Shown here: positions 22,296-33,599 of the stretch, one piece after another
Layout: each line of letters starts with the position of its first letter
Position numbering within the stretch: the stretch's first letter is position 1
Source of the DNA: Omphiscola glabra
Lineage: Eukaryota; Mollusca; Gastropoda; Lymnaeidae
DNA: 64,000 bases
Direction of reading: 5' to 3'
Assembly (NCBI GenBank): GCA_964017045.1
Contig: OZ024808.1
Location: 29,234,495-29,298,494 of the forward strand
Position numbers and translations under genes: made by a program
The notes under the pieces: model-generated
The model's input: the letters and a program-made list of their open reading frames with translations, nothing else
Told to the model about the DNA's origin: nothing
The model's database searches: none

Positions 22296-23656
22296 TTTCA
22301 GGTTTTATTTGTAAGCTAAATATATATATATAATGTTACATCATAAAGTCATCTTAAACCCAGCCCCCCCCCCCCCCCCGTGTCATACAAATGTCACACT
22401 GTTTTTTGCCCTTTCCCCACTCCGGAACATGACCTACTCTATGAACGGCCCTTTTGTTCATCATATCTTAAAAACAAAGAGCGATTTTTTAAAACGAAAT
22501 TATAATGAGACAAAAATGTCGAAATATTTCAATTTGAATATTTAAAAAGAAATAGATAACTCAAAGATGAATTATTTTGATATTAAGATCTTGATTATCG
22601 AAACATCAGAAAACTAGAATTTCTTACTTGATTCAAAATCACATTTTTATTCAAACTTTTAAAATGCACATGCTAATAAATAAAATGATTTGTGAAATAA
22701 AAAAAATTCATTTGGTGAAACGAAAATGTTAATTGCATTTGGAAATTAAAAAAAAAAATATAAAAAAAATAATAATAAATAAATATATATATATATATAG
22801 GCCTACCTGTATATATGCACCCACTAGGTTTTTAAAAGGGTCCTTAAAGCCCACTAGCCACATAAATCCCTACTGCGTCATGTTAGCGATACATTTCACA
22901 GTAAACAACATCAATATTATCTAACAATTAAAGAATATTATTTAATTAGCTTGCACGTACTTAAAGATCAGACTGCCTGTAAAATGATTGGAAGAGATAC
23001 TTGAATATTATACAGCCATTAAAACTGTTTAAATCATATTCAGTCATGATATTATTCAAGTCGTTTTCAGCCAGTACTATGCAAGTGTTTGTCAATTTAA
23101 ATCCTAGATTAATGCTATAGTTGTCGAAATAGTTATTTTATCCTATCCATGCACCATAGTTGATTCTGTAGATGAAAACATACAATAAATATACATGTTT
23201 AAAATTCAACTAAAGCTTTACGAAATAATCATAAAAAGAAATTGGACACTAGAAATAATTCTAATTTGTCAGGATTAAAACTAGTAGAAGTAACATTGTT
23301 ACAATTGAAAGACGATTAAATACATAAAAGTTTAATTTCTCGATTTTTTCCTCAGATTTCTCAGAAAAGATTCTTCTTGTTTTTGGTGAATATAATTATT
23401 TTATTTCTGTTTCATTATTTAAAATATTTAACAGTTTTAGATTTATATTGAAACATTAGATTTTTAAAAATATCCAGACACCCTCCCTCCCACATCGCCA
23501 TCTGCCCTTTTCTTATCATTTTTGGATCATTGACCAACATTAGTTCTAAACACCCGCGACAGTGAAGCTAAATTAAAGGTAATTCATTTCTCTTTTAAAT
23601 TTAATTAAATAAGAAATGAAAAGGTAAAATATACTTTTAAAAAAACAAGGTAGAAA
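22296..23656. other. AT-rich stretch, candidate site of the gene 2 last exon
   Basis: No clear coding sequence. On the minus strand an acceptor at about 23578 (TTTAATTTAG) would give a short frame ending in a stop (SLSRVFRTNVGQ). A second acceptor 25 bp on (GTGTTTAG) would give a longer one. Neither has a convincing partner in gene 3. Confidence 0.25.
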
Positions 23657-23871
23657 TAATGAAGACCTTAGTGCTAAAAGTATTTAAATCACAAAATACA
23701 CATTTTGAGATAATAAAGTTCAAATGTTCTTTTCGTCTATAAAATGTGATCATTTTTATATTGTGTTAAAATTTTGGCAGTACACTTGGCTAAACCAGAT
23801 AAGAAAAGGTCACAGTTTAGAATGAGGTGTACAAAAATGTGACTTAAGTACTTTTGGCACTAGGTCTTCAA
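23657..23871. mobile_element. Inverted-repeat MITE, copy 2
   Basis: Ends GAAGACCTTAGTGC and GGCACTAGGTCTTC are inverted repeats, extended inward by AAAAGTATTTAAATCACA and its partner TGTGACTTAAGTACTTTT. It is in the opposite orientation to 10458-10703. Its right end is about 12 bp from the splice donor of the gene 2 tail microexon 5. Confidence 0.7.
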
Positions 23872-23882
23872 TTTCAACTTAC

Positions 23883-23921
23883 TTCCATCATCAGACGGCA
23901 GATAAGATTCCGATGTAATCT
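23883..23921 (-). CDS. Gene 2 tail microexon 5 (39 nt)
   Basis: 39 nt, phase 1-1, acceptor TGTATGTAG and donor GTAAGT. It encodes ITSESYLPSDDG, rich in Ser and Asp. The gene 3 copy at 57430-57468 encodes MTTESTMFSDDE at identical length. An inverted-repeat MITE ends about 12 bp past the donor. The following exon with the stop codon is unresolved. Confidence 0.6.
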
Positions 23922-24211
23922 CTACATACAATGAACAGGAAAGGATAGAAATTAGGCAAACTTATTTTTAACTTACTTGCTACTTTTCTTTGGGGAGTAA
24001 AACTAAGTTATTTTAATTTATAGACGTTTCGTCAGTTTGAAATTGTAAAATTTGTCTGGCCAGTTCGCTCGCATTAATTCAGATAACTTTTAATCTTTTT
24101 ACAATTTTAATTTGACAATTATGCCAGGCGCGCGTCATTATTTGTGACAGAAAAAATTGAAATATATATTGTAAACTCTAAAAAATTTTTTTTTAAATTA
24201 AAGATGATTAC

Positions 24212-24238
24212 CTGAAGATTGGACATCTGATATTTCAG
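24212..24238 (-). CDS. Gene 2 tail microexon 4 (27 nt)
   Basis: 27 nt, phase 1-1, acceptor ATATTTTAG and donor GTAATC. It encodes EISDVQSS. The gene 3 version at 61230-61262 is two codons longer (QITGYDYDTS) and carries two tyrosines that are missing here. Confidence 0.6.
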
Positions 24239-24602
24239 CTAAAATATAAAAGAAATGAAAGAAATAATTAAAAAAACATATCTGTGATAATGATAAATCA
24301 ACGTTTTTTAATTTCATGGCAATATAAATGTTGAAGGTTGTAGATATTACTACGAAATAAATATTTTATTTATTTTCCTAATTAGGAGACGCAGACTTGT
24401 TAGACATACTCGATAATCAAAATTTAAAAATAAAATAGTTATTTCGATTACAATATCAAATTGGCCATATATTTTTAAGAAACTAAGGAGAAAAATGATA
24501 GGAGGGATTACTTCAATGGTTTGGGAGAGAAATTATTCTTATCTAAATGAAAAGTAATGTTTTCAAAAAATATAATTTTATAAGTTTATAAATAATACTT
24601 AC

Positions 24603-24632
24603 ACGTTCGCTCTGAATTGATTTTGGTGTTGG
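24603..24632 (-). CDS. Gene 2 tail microexon 3 (30 nt)
   Basis: 30 nt, phase 1-1, acceptor CATTTTTAG and donor GTAAGT. It encodes NTKINSERT. The gene 3 counterpart at 61792-61818 encodes DAKYSEKT with the same acceptor and donor contexts. Two independent copies of such a short exon, each followed by a matching next exon, make a chance match unlikely. Confidence 0.6.
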
Positions 24633-24689
24633 CTAAAAATGTGATAAGTACAGGAAAGATAATTACTAGCACCTAAAATCAACAATGAC

Positions 24690-25035
24690 ATATAATAAAT
24701 AGACTGTGACCTATGACATCTAATAATTGTCTTGTAACCTATGACATCTAATAAATAGACTGTGACCAATGACATCTAATAATTGTCTTGTAACCTATGA
24801 CATCTAATAAATAGAGTGTGACCAATGACCTCTAATAATTGTCTTGTAACCTATGACATCTAATAAATAGACTGTGACCAATGACATCTAATAATTGTCT
24901 TGTAACCTATGACATCTAATAAATAGACTGTGACCTATGACATCTAATAATTGTCTTGTAACCTATGACATCTAATAAATAGACTGTAACCTATGACATC
25001 TAATAAATAGACTGTGACCTATGACATCTAATAAA
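24690..25035. repeat. 28-bp minisatellite with 56-bp dimers
   Basis: CTATGACATCTAATAA is followed alternately by ATAGACTGTGAC and TTGTCTTGTAAC. About 12 half-units. Confidence 0.9.
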
Positions 25036-25129
25036 TACGTGGTTAGCAATGGCGCAGTCAGATCGCGCGATTCTGTTATGTGTCTATTTTGATGACATTG
25101 AGTGAGCGATAATGTTTTTTTTTCTCTTT

Positions 25130-25175
25130 AGTTTTAGGAGCCAGAATAATCAATTCATTGATCGGTGGTCCTCAA
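25130..25175 (-). repeat. Dispersed repeat R2 fragment, inverted
   Basis: GGAGCCAGAATAATCAATTC followed by ATTGATCG is the reverse complement of the core of the R2 copies at 47433 and 60890. Confidence 0.5.
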
Positions 25176-25487
25176 AATATAGAAGAAGAAGATCATCCCA
25201 CGATTTGTCTCAGCCTCGTATGACCGTCACGATGTGTCGGAAAAAATCAAGGTTGATGATATGGAGTGTGTGAAATGAAAGTAGTGTTCAGTAGACAGTG
25301 GCGAGTGCTGTTGATAGAGTTTGGGATTTTAGATATTTGTAGGGAGTGAACATTGCTCTGGATGTAGGAGTTAGAGTGGGCTTTTAGGTGGATATAATAA
25401 TTTGTTGAATCTTATACATTTTCAACCTACATGCGTAAAAAAAATTAAAAACATGAATATGAACTGTCTCCCTGCTTTGTGTTATTT

Positions 25488-25683
25488 CAGTGATTCTCAA
25501 CCTTCCTAATGCAGCGACCCAATAATAGAGTACCTCATACTGCGGCGACCCCCAACCACAAAATTGTTTTCGTTGCTACTTCATAACTGTTAGTATATCT
25601 GTTTTCTGATGGTCTTAGGCGACCCCTGGGAAAAGGGCATTCGACCCCCAAAGGGGTCGCGACCCACAGGTTGAGAACTGCTG
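25488..25683. mobile_element. SPIN-like hAT non-autonomous element, 196 bp, with TSD
   Basis: Left end CAGTGATTCTCAACCTTCC, right end GGTTGAGAACTGCTG, flanked by identical 8-bp TGTTATTT (25480-25487 and 25684-25691). Internal phrases AATGCAGCGACCC, GTTGCTACTTCATAACTG, GATGGTCTTAGGCGACCCC and AAAGGGGTCGCGACCCAC agree with what I know of the SPIN family of hAT transposons. It has no coding capacity. Intact ends and a perfect duplication suggest a fairly recent insertion. It lies in a gene 2 intron. Confidence 0.85.
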
Positions 25684-25764
25684 TGTTATTTGATTATTAC
25701 AACACATCAGCTCTGCAAAGCTGGAAGGAAAGAAGTTTTGACTCGAATATGTTATGTGGTTATA

Positions 25765-26480
25765 ACGCTAATCATATCTGTCACATTTGTCGCTCTGCAT
25801 ACACCGCTATCCGTCAGATCAGCTCCATCCGTCACGGTTAGTACAACAAAAACAGTAGTCTATGATGCTCTTGTTCTCTCTCGTCTTGACTATTGCAAAT
25901 TTCGTCTGTCAGGTTCACCGAAACACTTCTTAGAAAAACTACAAAAGGTTCAAAAATCAGCTGCTAGACTAGTTCTAAAGGCAAAAAAACCGTGATCACG
26001 TCACACCACTACTTCATTTACTTCATCGGCTCCCTTTTCAAGCACGGATTGACTACAAACTCTCTGTTCTCTGCCACAATTTTTTCTCGAGTCCTGTCTT
26101 TCCTATCGAACCGAACTTATCTCTGTCTATTCACCCCTTCCATAGCTTCGCTCCTCCGCAGACGCGCGTATTCTTTCTGTCCACGAGACAAAAACATACG
26201 GTGAAAGATCTTTCTCTGACTGTGCCCCCCAAACAATGGAATTCTCTTCCACTACACATCCGCAATATACCGACCATCACAGCCTTCAAAACTGCCCTTA
26301 AATCACATCTCTTTAAACTCTACTATCCTTACTGATTCCCCACTCTGACCGATAAATGATGCTGCTATTCATCTAACTGTATCCTGGTATATTTCCAGTA
26401 TTGCCATTGGATCAAATATATTAGAACGAATTGGGCCACTATTTCCCATATAAAACAAAATAAAGCTCAAGTACAGGCTA
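25765..26480 (+). pseudogene. CR1-like LINE reverse transcriptase, 3' fragment
   Basis: Broken frames encode AYTPLSVRSAPSVTVSTTKT, LVLSRLDYCKFRLSG, FLEKLQKVQKSAARLVLKA, then LHRLPFQARIDYKLSVLC and the end WNSLPLHIRNIPTITAFK with TALKSHLF. The same protein is encoded on the minus strand at 34490-35437. It starts 80 bp after the SPIN-like element. Confidence 0.8.
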
Positions 26481-26894
26481 CTCTCAAGACGAAAATTGCA
26501 TTCGTCATCTTCACGTGCTTGGGGCAGCCAGTTATTTGTAGAAGTTTGTCATGAAAAGTAAGGAAAAAAACACTAAATAAAAACAGTTAAAAAACAATAT
26601 TAAAACCCACTCAGAAACACTCAAAAGAACACTCAAAAGAAAAAAAAAGAAAGCATAAACAAAAACAGCAACAACCGTGGTTGGCTGCTTATATTGCATA
26701 AGATAAAATAGTTATTTGTCGATTACCGCTTCTTATGTATTGAAGTTATTATATATTGTGTGTGATGTCACAGACAGTACAACTTTAGTTATGGCCAAAA
26801 AAGGAATGTCTTGTTTTGAAATTCATAAAAATAACTCACTGGAAAGTTGTGGAACGGAAAAAATTTAATGAAACGAAATCCAGACAAAACTTAC

Positions 26895-26927
26895 AACGGG
26901 TCGGTAAAGTGGACTTGATGACAGGAC
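26895..26927 (-). CDS. Gene 2 tail microexon 2 (33 nt)
   Basis: 33 nt, phase 1-1, acceptor CTGTTTAG and donor GTAAGT. It encodes PVIKSTLPTR. No copy was seen in the gene 3 part of the window, where the equivalent would lie above 61818. A second acceptor-like site at about 27013 would open a 26-nt or longer piece that does not keep the phase. Confidence 0.45.
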
Positions 26928-27429
26928 CTAAACAGTAAGATTCAAACAAATGACATGGTTAATGACATGTATGACATTTATTAACCTTTTCATCTGTTGA
27001 ATCGGGAAATGCTGAAAAATAAACAATTTAATGGAATGTTGTATTCGAAAACAATTTAGCTTCTAAAGATTGATCTAACACAATTTCCATACAATTTGGA
27101 GTTCATGACACGCGGAGCCTTCTTGCCACACACTAAGGCTTTACTTGACAGTATGGACAGATAGGTGACGAGGTATTTGGTAAATAGATCGAACTAAATT
27201 ATTAGAAATTTAATGAGAATCGACGGCCTATGCTGTTTATTGCATAGAAAAAAATGTAAATTTTTGAAGCCATATTAGCTACTGTAAAATTGTAAAAAAA
27301 GTTACTAACCCCCATATTGCTATTGTGTTTATAACAAAATATATGATACTTGTAAAAAGGGAAAACCAAAACGATAAAGATAACGAAAGAATGTAGCAAT
27401 TTATTTTAGGTTATTTCGATGTTTTTTTT

Positions 27430-28475
27430 GTGTCCCAATGCGATGATGGTGTAGACTTCAGAATGTGATGATGGTGTAGACTTCAGAATGTGATGATGGT
27501 GTAGACTTCAGAATGTGATGATGGTGTAGACTTCAGTATGTGATGATGGTGTAGACTTCAGAATGTGATGATGGTGTAGACTTCAGAATGTGATGATGGT
27601 GTAGACTTCAGAATGTGACGATGGTGTAGACTTCAGAATGTGATGATGGTGTAGACTTCAGAATGTGATGATGGTGTAGACTTCAGTATGTGATGATGGT
27701 GTAGACTTCAGTATGTGATGATGGTGTAGACTTCAGAATGTGATGATGGTGTAGACTTCAGAATGTTATGATGGTGTAGACTTCAGAATGCGATGATGGT
27801 GTAGACTTCAGAATGTTATGATGGTGTAGACTTCAGAATGTGATAATGGTGTAGACTTCAGAATGTGATGATGGTGTAGACTTCAGAATGTGATGATGGT
27901 GTAGACTTCAGAATGTGATGATGGTGTAGACTTCAGAATGTGATGATGGTGTAGACTCCACAATGTGACGATGGTAAGGACGTCATAATGTGGCGATGGT
28001 GTAGACATCACAATGTGGCGATGGTGTAGACGTCATAATGTGGCGATGGTGTAGACGTCACAATATGACGATGGTGTAGACGTCACAATGTGGCGATGGT
28101 GTAGACATCACAATGTTGCGACAGTTTTTTGTGACATCCGTCCGTCACAATATGATGATGGCGTAGACGTCACGATGTGACGATGGTGTAGACTTCAGAA
28201 TGTGATGATGGTGTAGACTTCAGAATGTGACGATGGTGTAGACGTCATAATGTGACGATGGTGTAGGCGTCATAATGTGGCGATGGTGTAGAAGTCACAA
28301 TATGACGATGGTGTAGACGTCACAATGTGACCATGGTGTAGACGTCACAATGTGGCGATGGTGTAGACGTTACAATATGACGATGTTGTAGACGTCACAA
28401 TGGGACGATGGTGTAGACTTCAGGATGTGATTATGGTATAGAAGTCACAACGGTACGATGGTGTAGACCACGCAG
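27430..28475. repeat. 25-bp minisatellite, about 42 copies
   Basis: Unit GAATGTGATGATGGTGTAGA followed by CTTCA. The left half (27430-27950) is nearly uniform. The right half is a diverged subfamily with GACGTCA in place of GACTTCA and GGCGATGG variants. Confidence 0.95.
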
Positions 28476-28529
28476 GATCAAATTCACAAGGCTAGAGATG
28501 TTTCTTATGTAGGGTAAGTTGGTTCACTA

Positions 28530-28645
28530 GACAGTAAAGTACATCTGTCCGCGCATCCATGTGAACCCAAGTAAAGTACATCTGTCCGCGCATCCAGGTA
28601 AACCCAAGTAAAGTACATCTGTCCGCACATCCAGGTAAACCCAAT
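28530..28645. repeat. 37-bp tandem repeat, 3 copies
   Basis: AAGTACATCTGTCCGCGCAT and neighbours repeated three times. Confidence 0.85.
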
Positions 28646-28669
28646 GAAAACCTCGTGTTGATAGTAACG

Positions 28670-28815
28670 CTTGACACTAGCAGCGTCGCAGGAATTGCCG
28701 GCATTTTCATTGTGTCAATGTGATTCAGCCTTCGGGACTCCATCTCCGGATTTTTCAGTTTTCCTTTTCTTGGATGCGTCGTTATGTAAAGTTAAGGAGT
28801 CCCATTCACAATTAA
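28670..28815 (-). mobile_element. tRNA-derived SINE, 3' part, inverted copy
   Basis: The reverse complement matches the 3' half of the SINE at 41925-42175: GGAGATGGAGTCCCGAA, then ATTGACACAATGAAAATGCC-like and CCTGCGACGC. The tRNA-like head is missing. Confidence 0.65.
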
Positions 28816-29816
28816 GACAGGAAAAGGCCAGGTGTTGTATTGTCATTATAGCAATTACCATATTTGTCCTACATCCAATCCTAGAGCAGACTCATGGGTG
28901 AAAATTATTATTATTAATTTTTTAAATTGTTGTTCGGCCTTCGCATGCAAATATGACCAAGACTATATTCAAGCGGGAGCACGCAGGTGGCTTGCCAGTC
29001 CAGTTTGTGCCTGGAAAGCTTTCACGCACGTTGTTTTAGGGTTTGAGTCGCTTCTTCTTTTCCTTGAGCTTATTGGGGAATGAGCGGTGCGCTAATTCGC
29101 TGAGGATTGTACTTCGACAATAAGTCTCCCACACCAATTTGCACAGTCCATGGATTTGAGTGAAGCTTGTAGACAGTTGTTGATGAGGTTTATTTTTTCA
29201 GCCAACAAGCTGAACGTCTCCAACTAATCGTTTAGGATGTATACAGTCTGAAATTCAAACAACATGCCCTGCCAACCTGGCCTGTCCCTTATGTAGGAGC
29301 GTGTGGATGCTGATAAAATCAGCCCGTTGTAGACATCTGTAACAGGGATTCAGTCCTGCCATCCTATGTAAGAAGTTTACTTGGGCGGTGTAAGTGGAGT
29401 TGGTTAAGCCGTCTACAGTGTATGCTATACACTGTTCACATCTGGCTTGGAAATATGATAGACGTTAATACGATTGCAACATATTTTTGCAGCCTAATTG
29501 CAATACTGATACCCCTTCGCTCCCAAAAAAACTCTTTAAGGGTCTTCAAAATGCAACTTTTGTTTTGGAAATCTGAATATTGATCTCATCATCTATTGTT
29601 ACTGACTGGAGAGGGTGCTGCCCAAATATGTAAATTGTTCCACTGCTTGAATATTCTATCCCTTCAATGATATGCTACGTTCTTTGTACGCCTTTCCTGG
29701 TTTTAGGCTGATGCAAGATCTCTGTTTTTAATTGATGACGAGGAAGTAGTGGTCGTTTAGCTAAAGATATGATATTCTCGTTACGCCAATTGCAGGAGAA
29801 GTGTCGTGAATAGCAT

Positions 29817-30760
29817 ATGCCTCTTTACATTCCGTTCATAGATCTGAAGAAGGCTTTCGACTTGGTAAGCCATTGGCCTGTTCAATGTCTTGCTTACAAT
29901 CGGTTGTCCCCCCCCCACAAACTGCTCACAATCATTACACCATTTCACGAAAAAATGCACAGCACAGTATCCTTCAATGGCTCGGTCTCTGAGCCATTCA
30001 CAGTCAGCAGCGGGGTAAAACAAGGTTGTGTACTGGCATCAACGCTCTTCTCCATTTTCTTCTCAATGCCTCTTCAGTTTGCCTTCAGGGACTGTGAAGA
30101 CGTAGTGTACATCCATACCAGATCTGATGGTTCGCTGTTCAATATCGCTCGCCTTTCAGAAAAAGTTAAGGCTAAAATGTGCTACTTCTTGAACTGCTGT
30201 TTGCTGACGATGTCGCCTTTGCCTTAACATTACCCATAGAAGAAGGTCCTCAGCAGTTAGTTAATCGTCTCTCTCATGCATTTTGAGACCATTAGTCTAC
30301 AGAAACAAATGTCATTATGCAAGAAGCGATGTGCCCTCAAAATGTGACTATTGAGGTCCATAATCTGTCGCTAGTTGATAAGTTCAAATACCTTATAATA
30401 TCCAAAATCTCTAGGTCGCATTCCAAAAGATCTGCTATGTTGAGAGATTGCAGAAAAGGCAAGACTTATTGTACCGGTCGCACCTGCGATTTGAGAACGT
30501 TTGCCAAAGGAACACGAGGGAAGCCAACATAGAAATCAACGAAGTGGACATCATCGCAGAGCCCCGTTCAAGCTGGCGAACAGCAATGTGTGAAGGTGTC
30601 AAATAGGCAGAAGAAGTGTGAAACAAACTCACTGCTACAAAGGAGAGCGCATCACGGTAGGCCAAATTTACCCGGGAGTCATTGTTCTAAAGCAAAAAGT
30701 TCAGCCGCGACTTTAAGTCCAGGATCAGCCTCGTAACCCTATGGGTGAGTTGTCCATAGC
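29817..30760 (+). pseudogene. Non-LTR reverse transcriptase remnant
   Basis: Contains the RT motifs FIDLKKAFDLVSH (29838), VSSGVKQGCVLASTLFSIFF (30000-30065) and, after a +1 frame change, ELLFADDVAFA (30191-30223) with the catalytic DD pair. Further broken frames continue to about 30760. Stops and shifts show it is dead. Jockey/I-type LINE is likely. Confidence 0.75.
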
Positions 30761-31257
30761 TACGCCAACGTCTCGCGAATACGGAAAGGGGCCAACTATT
30801 ATTTACACTGTCCCTGAAGAAGTTTTTAAAAAAAAACAAAACACTTGAATATTCTCAAAGTTTAACACGTTACACCAAAGTGACCACTTGGGTTAGGCCA
30901 CGTGACATCAGGTTGTTGGGGGAATCGTCTGCTGAATTGCATCAAGCTCAGATGCCAGGTCAGAATAAGGTAAATGACAAAATGGCCATGCATTAAAAAA
31001 AAAAGAATGAATGAATAAAGAAATGAAGGAGAAAATGAAGTGATGAAGAACTGTATGCGGTGTATAGACTGAATGATTTAGTAATTTTTTGTTGCTGATC
31101 TTCAAAAACGTTTTAATTTTTTTTTTAAATATATTTTTATTTAATTTTTTTTGTTACCTTTCTTCCGAAAATACTTTTTAAATGTTTCTGGAAAAAAAAT
31201 AAAGAAACAATGTATTAACCTAAATCTTGTTAAAAAAATAAACGAAAGATATCTTAC

Positions 31258-31311
31258 TTCCTTTCTGGTCCCTTGTCAGAAGAGTATGGCTCGTGATGAA
31301 TACTCGGTTGT
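31258..31311 (-). CDS. Gene 2 tail microexon 1 (54 nt)
   Basis: 54 nt, phase 1-1, acceptor tract ending GACCCCTAG and donor GTAAGA. It encodes NRVFITSHTLLTRDQKG, a polar, basic segment consistent with a cytoplasmic juxtamembrane position. The frame is open further upstream through a hydrophobic stretch (LVIIVIVALL), but that part lies before the acceptor and has no start codon, so it is taken as intron. Confidence 0.5.
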
Positions 31312-31833
31312 CTAGGGGTCGACAAGCAGCAGAGTGCGACAATAACGCTACTATGACGATTATTACGAGATCTCTGATTCTCTTACTCGTAAACTTAATC
31401 AATCTATTAAGTCCGAGGCATGACACAATACGTCCATTGGGTAATGCTCTTTATTATCAGAAGTACAGATCGTAATGCATGAAATATCAACTCCAAAGTC
31501 CGGAGGTACACAGCAATCATTCGTTCACAATAGCTCTGTCAGACTCGGCCACACACCGTTCGTTCGTGAATAGTAACTCTCTCGAACATAATACTCTCTC
31601 TCTACATGAACAGTTAACCCCCCCCCCCCCCACACACACTTTTATCCCTTAAACATCTCACAAGTCATTCACCCATCCGTGACATGACAATCGTTCATCT
31701 CGCTCACATACCTCATTTCCCCCCAAATCAACCCACACACTCTCTCACTGATTCCATGACCTTGACAGATATCTTGGATACATTTTTCATGAAGACTCAT
31801 TTGAATTATTGCTACTGTAGTGAGAGAGTCATG

Positions 31834-32080
31834 TAAACCTTACTCTCAAAGTCGGCTTGCTTAAATGACTTAATGCTTTAAATGGAGACACACTTTTTAC
31901 AGTATTTATAAATAGATGTAAACCTTACTCTCAAAGTCGGCTTGCTTAAATGACTTAATGCTTTAAATGGAGACACACTTTTTACAGTATTTATAAATAG
32001 ATGTAAATCTTACTCTCAAAGTCAGCTGGCTTAAATGACTTATTTCTTTAAATGCAGACTCACGTATGCAGTCTCTATGA
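31834..32080 (-). repeat. 85-bp tandem repeat, 3 copies, each with a possible 12-nt microexon
   Basis: Each unit on the minus strand contains an AG, then CCGACTTTGAGA or CTGACTTTGAGA, then GTAAGG or GTAAGA. Read as phase 1-1 exons these would add D-F-E plus split codons directly after the transmembrane exon. The acceptors (TTTAAGCAAG, TTTAAGCCAG) are weak. Confidence 0.8.
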
Positions 32081-32103
32081 ATAGATGTTCACATTGAACT
32101 TAC

Positions 32104-32190
32104 GTAAAAAACAAATGGTCGATCCGATAACGATGAGTAACGTGATCATCCAAATGAATGGGGTCCATTTAGAATACATATCTTGAATGT
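32104..32190 (-). CDS. Gene 2 transmembrane exon
   Basis: 87 nt, phase 1-1, acceptor ACACAG and donor GTAAGT. It encodes IQDMYSK followed by a continuous hydrophobic run, WTPFIWMITLLIVIGST, closing with ICFL. That is about 21 apolar residues, the length of one membrane pass. It lies between the Cys-rich ectodomain exons and the polar tail microexons, giving a type I topology with the signal exon. Three 85-bp units with a possible 12-nt microexon start directly downstream. Confidence 0.65.
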
Positions 32191-32355
32191 CTGTGTATTA
32201 GACAATGAAGTCAGGAGTTTATTATTACAGAAATAGTTTTAAGAATATCAGCAATGAATCCACATATTAAAGATGCTTAACTGGCGAAGGGAAGTGTCAC
32301 GGGATGCCTTGACGCATCTGAATTCAGAAAACTTCAGACATGTAGAAGAACTTAC

Positions 32356-32388
32356 TGCACCTTGAAATGAGAGTTAGAGGTAGTACAG
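32356..32388 (-). CDS. Possible gene 2 linker microexon 3 (33 nt)
   Basis: 33 nt, phase 1-1, good donor GTAAGT but a weak acceptor (GATCTAAG). It would encode VLPLTLISRC just outside the membrane. No counterpart was found in gene 1. It may be a chance match, or an alternatively used exon. Confidence 0.3.
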
Positions 32389-32974
32389 CTTAGATCAAGA
32401 GCATATTTTTTTTTTTTGATTCCCCAAATTAGTTACCTATTAGCCGCAACTGGGTACGCCTCTATGTTAACTAATTACATCCAGTATGTTAACTTAGTAC
32501 ACCCTCTATACACTAATATTTAAAAAAAATAAAATAAAATAATTTTATGAAGACATGAATTTATAAAATTGATACTTATCACTATCACAATATTAACACA
32601 GTAACACATACTATTGTTACAATAGTAATACAGCAATACATACCATTGTCACAATAGTAACAAGGGGTGGTTATCTCTGAATATAATTCGAAAAAAAAAT
32701 GTTGAAAAAAATTAGACTATAAATTTGATGTGATGAATCATAACAATATTAAGTAAAATCTGTTTGGTGTCCACAATGTGTGGTGTCAAATATGTTTGTT
32801 GTCAAATGTGTGTGGCGTCAAATATGTTTGGTATCAAATAGATTTAGTTCATATATTTGTGTTTTCAAATATGTTTGATGTCAAATATTTTGGTATCAGA
32901 TATCTTTGTACCAAATATAAAAACGGTAATAATGGGGGAGACTGCAATCAGGTTAGCACAATAAGAAATTAGTA

Positions 32975-33250
32975 AAACACAGTAAGGTTAAACCTGATAA
33001 AAGGAACGCAACAAAACAACGAACGTGTTGGCAGGAAGCCTTCATCAGTGAACAAACAGAAAAACGAATCAAATTAAAAAATGTATCAAATGTAGCACTT
33101 AGCTTAGAAGTAGTGTCCACGAGAGCAGCAAAAGATTAGTGACAGAAAGTAAGTGGGAGAAAGGTTAAATAGGGAAGAGGGAAAGAAAAGAGGAGAAGTA
33201 AATCTACTGCGATAGGTCGTGACGTGGAGGGGCGGAGTCCATTTTTTTAC
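32975..33250 (-). mobile_element. Penelope-like element, 3' tail fragment
   Basis: Matches 62375-62650 over most of its length, including AACGTGTTGGCAGGAAGCC, GAAAGAAAAGAGGAGAAGTA and ACTGCGAT. It has no coding part. It stops just before the gene 2 linker 2 donor. Confidence 0.6.
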
Positions 33251-33254
33251 ACAC

Positions 33255-33302
33255 CTTTGTCACAATCTTCACAGCTTGGACTTGTGTTTTTCCGTAGAAT
33301 AT
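33255..33302 (-). CDS. Gene 2 linker microexon 2 with Cys pair (48 nt)
   Basis: 48 nt, phase 1-1, acceptor CTTGTTTTCCAG and donor GTGTGT. It encodes ILRKNTSPSCEDCDK with one sequon (NTS). The C-terminal part matches gene 1 linker 2. A Penelope-like 3' tail ends only about 5-15 bp beyond the donor (to about 33250), so the insertion stopped just short of the splice site. Confidence 0.6.
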
Positions 33303-33599
33303 CTGGAAAACAAGTTTTAAACCATTTTAAAATCATTACATCATAAACCCAGCACTTAAAACCAACTAACCAGCCAACAAAATTATATTATTTACCCACA
33401 TATAAACCTTCTCTCCTACCTACGACGCACATCATCGACACATTTTCTTTTCATGATATGTAGACGTGGACAAAAAACTAATCTAGAAGATGTATTTCTG
33501 TATTCACAGAAAGAGTCATATGATAGATGTCATAGTCAGAAAGAGTCATATGATAGATGTCATTGACAGAACAAGTTGCTGGATAAACATAGTTATAAA

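Noticed and set aside
23500..23580. Last exon of gene 2 with stop codon
   Set aside because: Two competing acceptors give different short ends and neither is conserved in gene 3, so it was not called.
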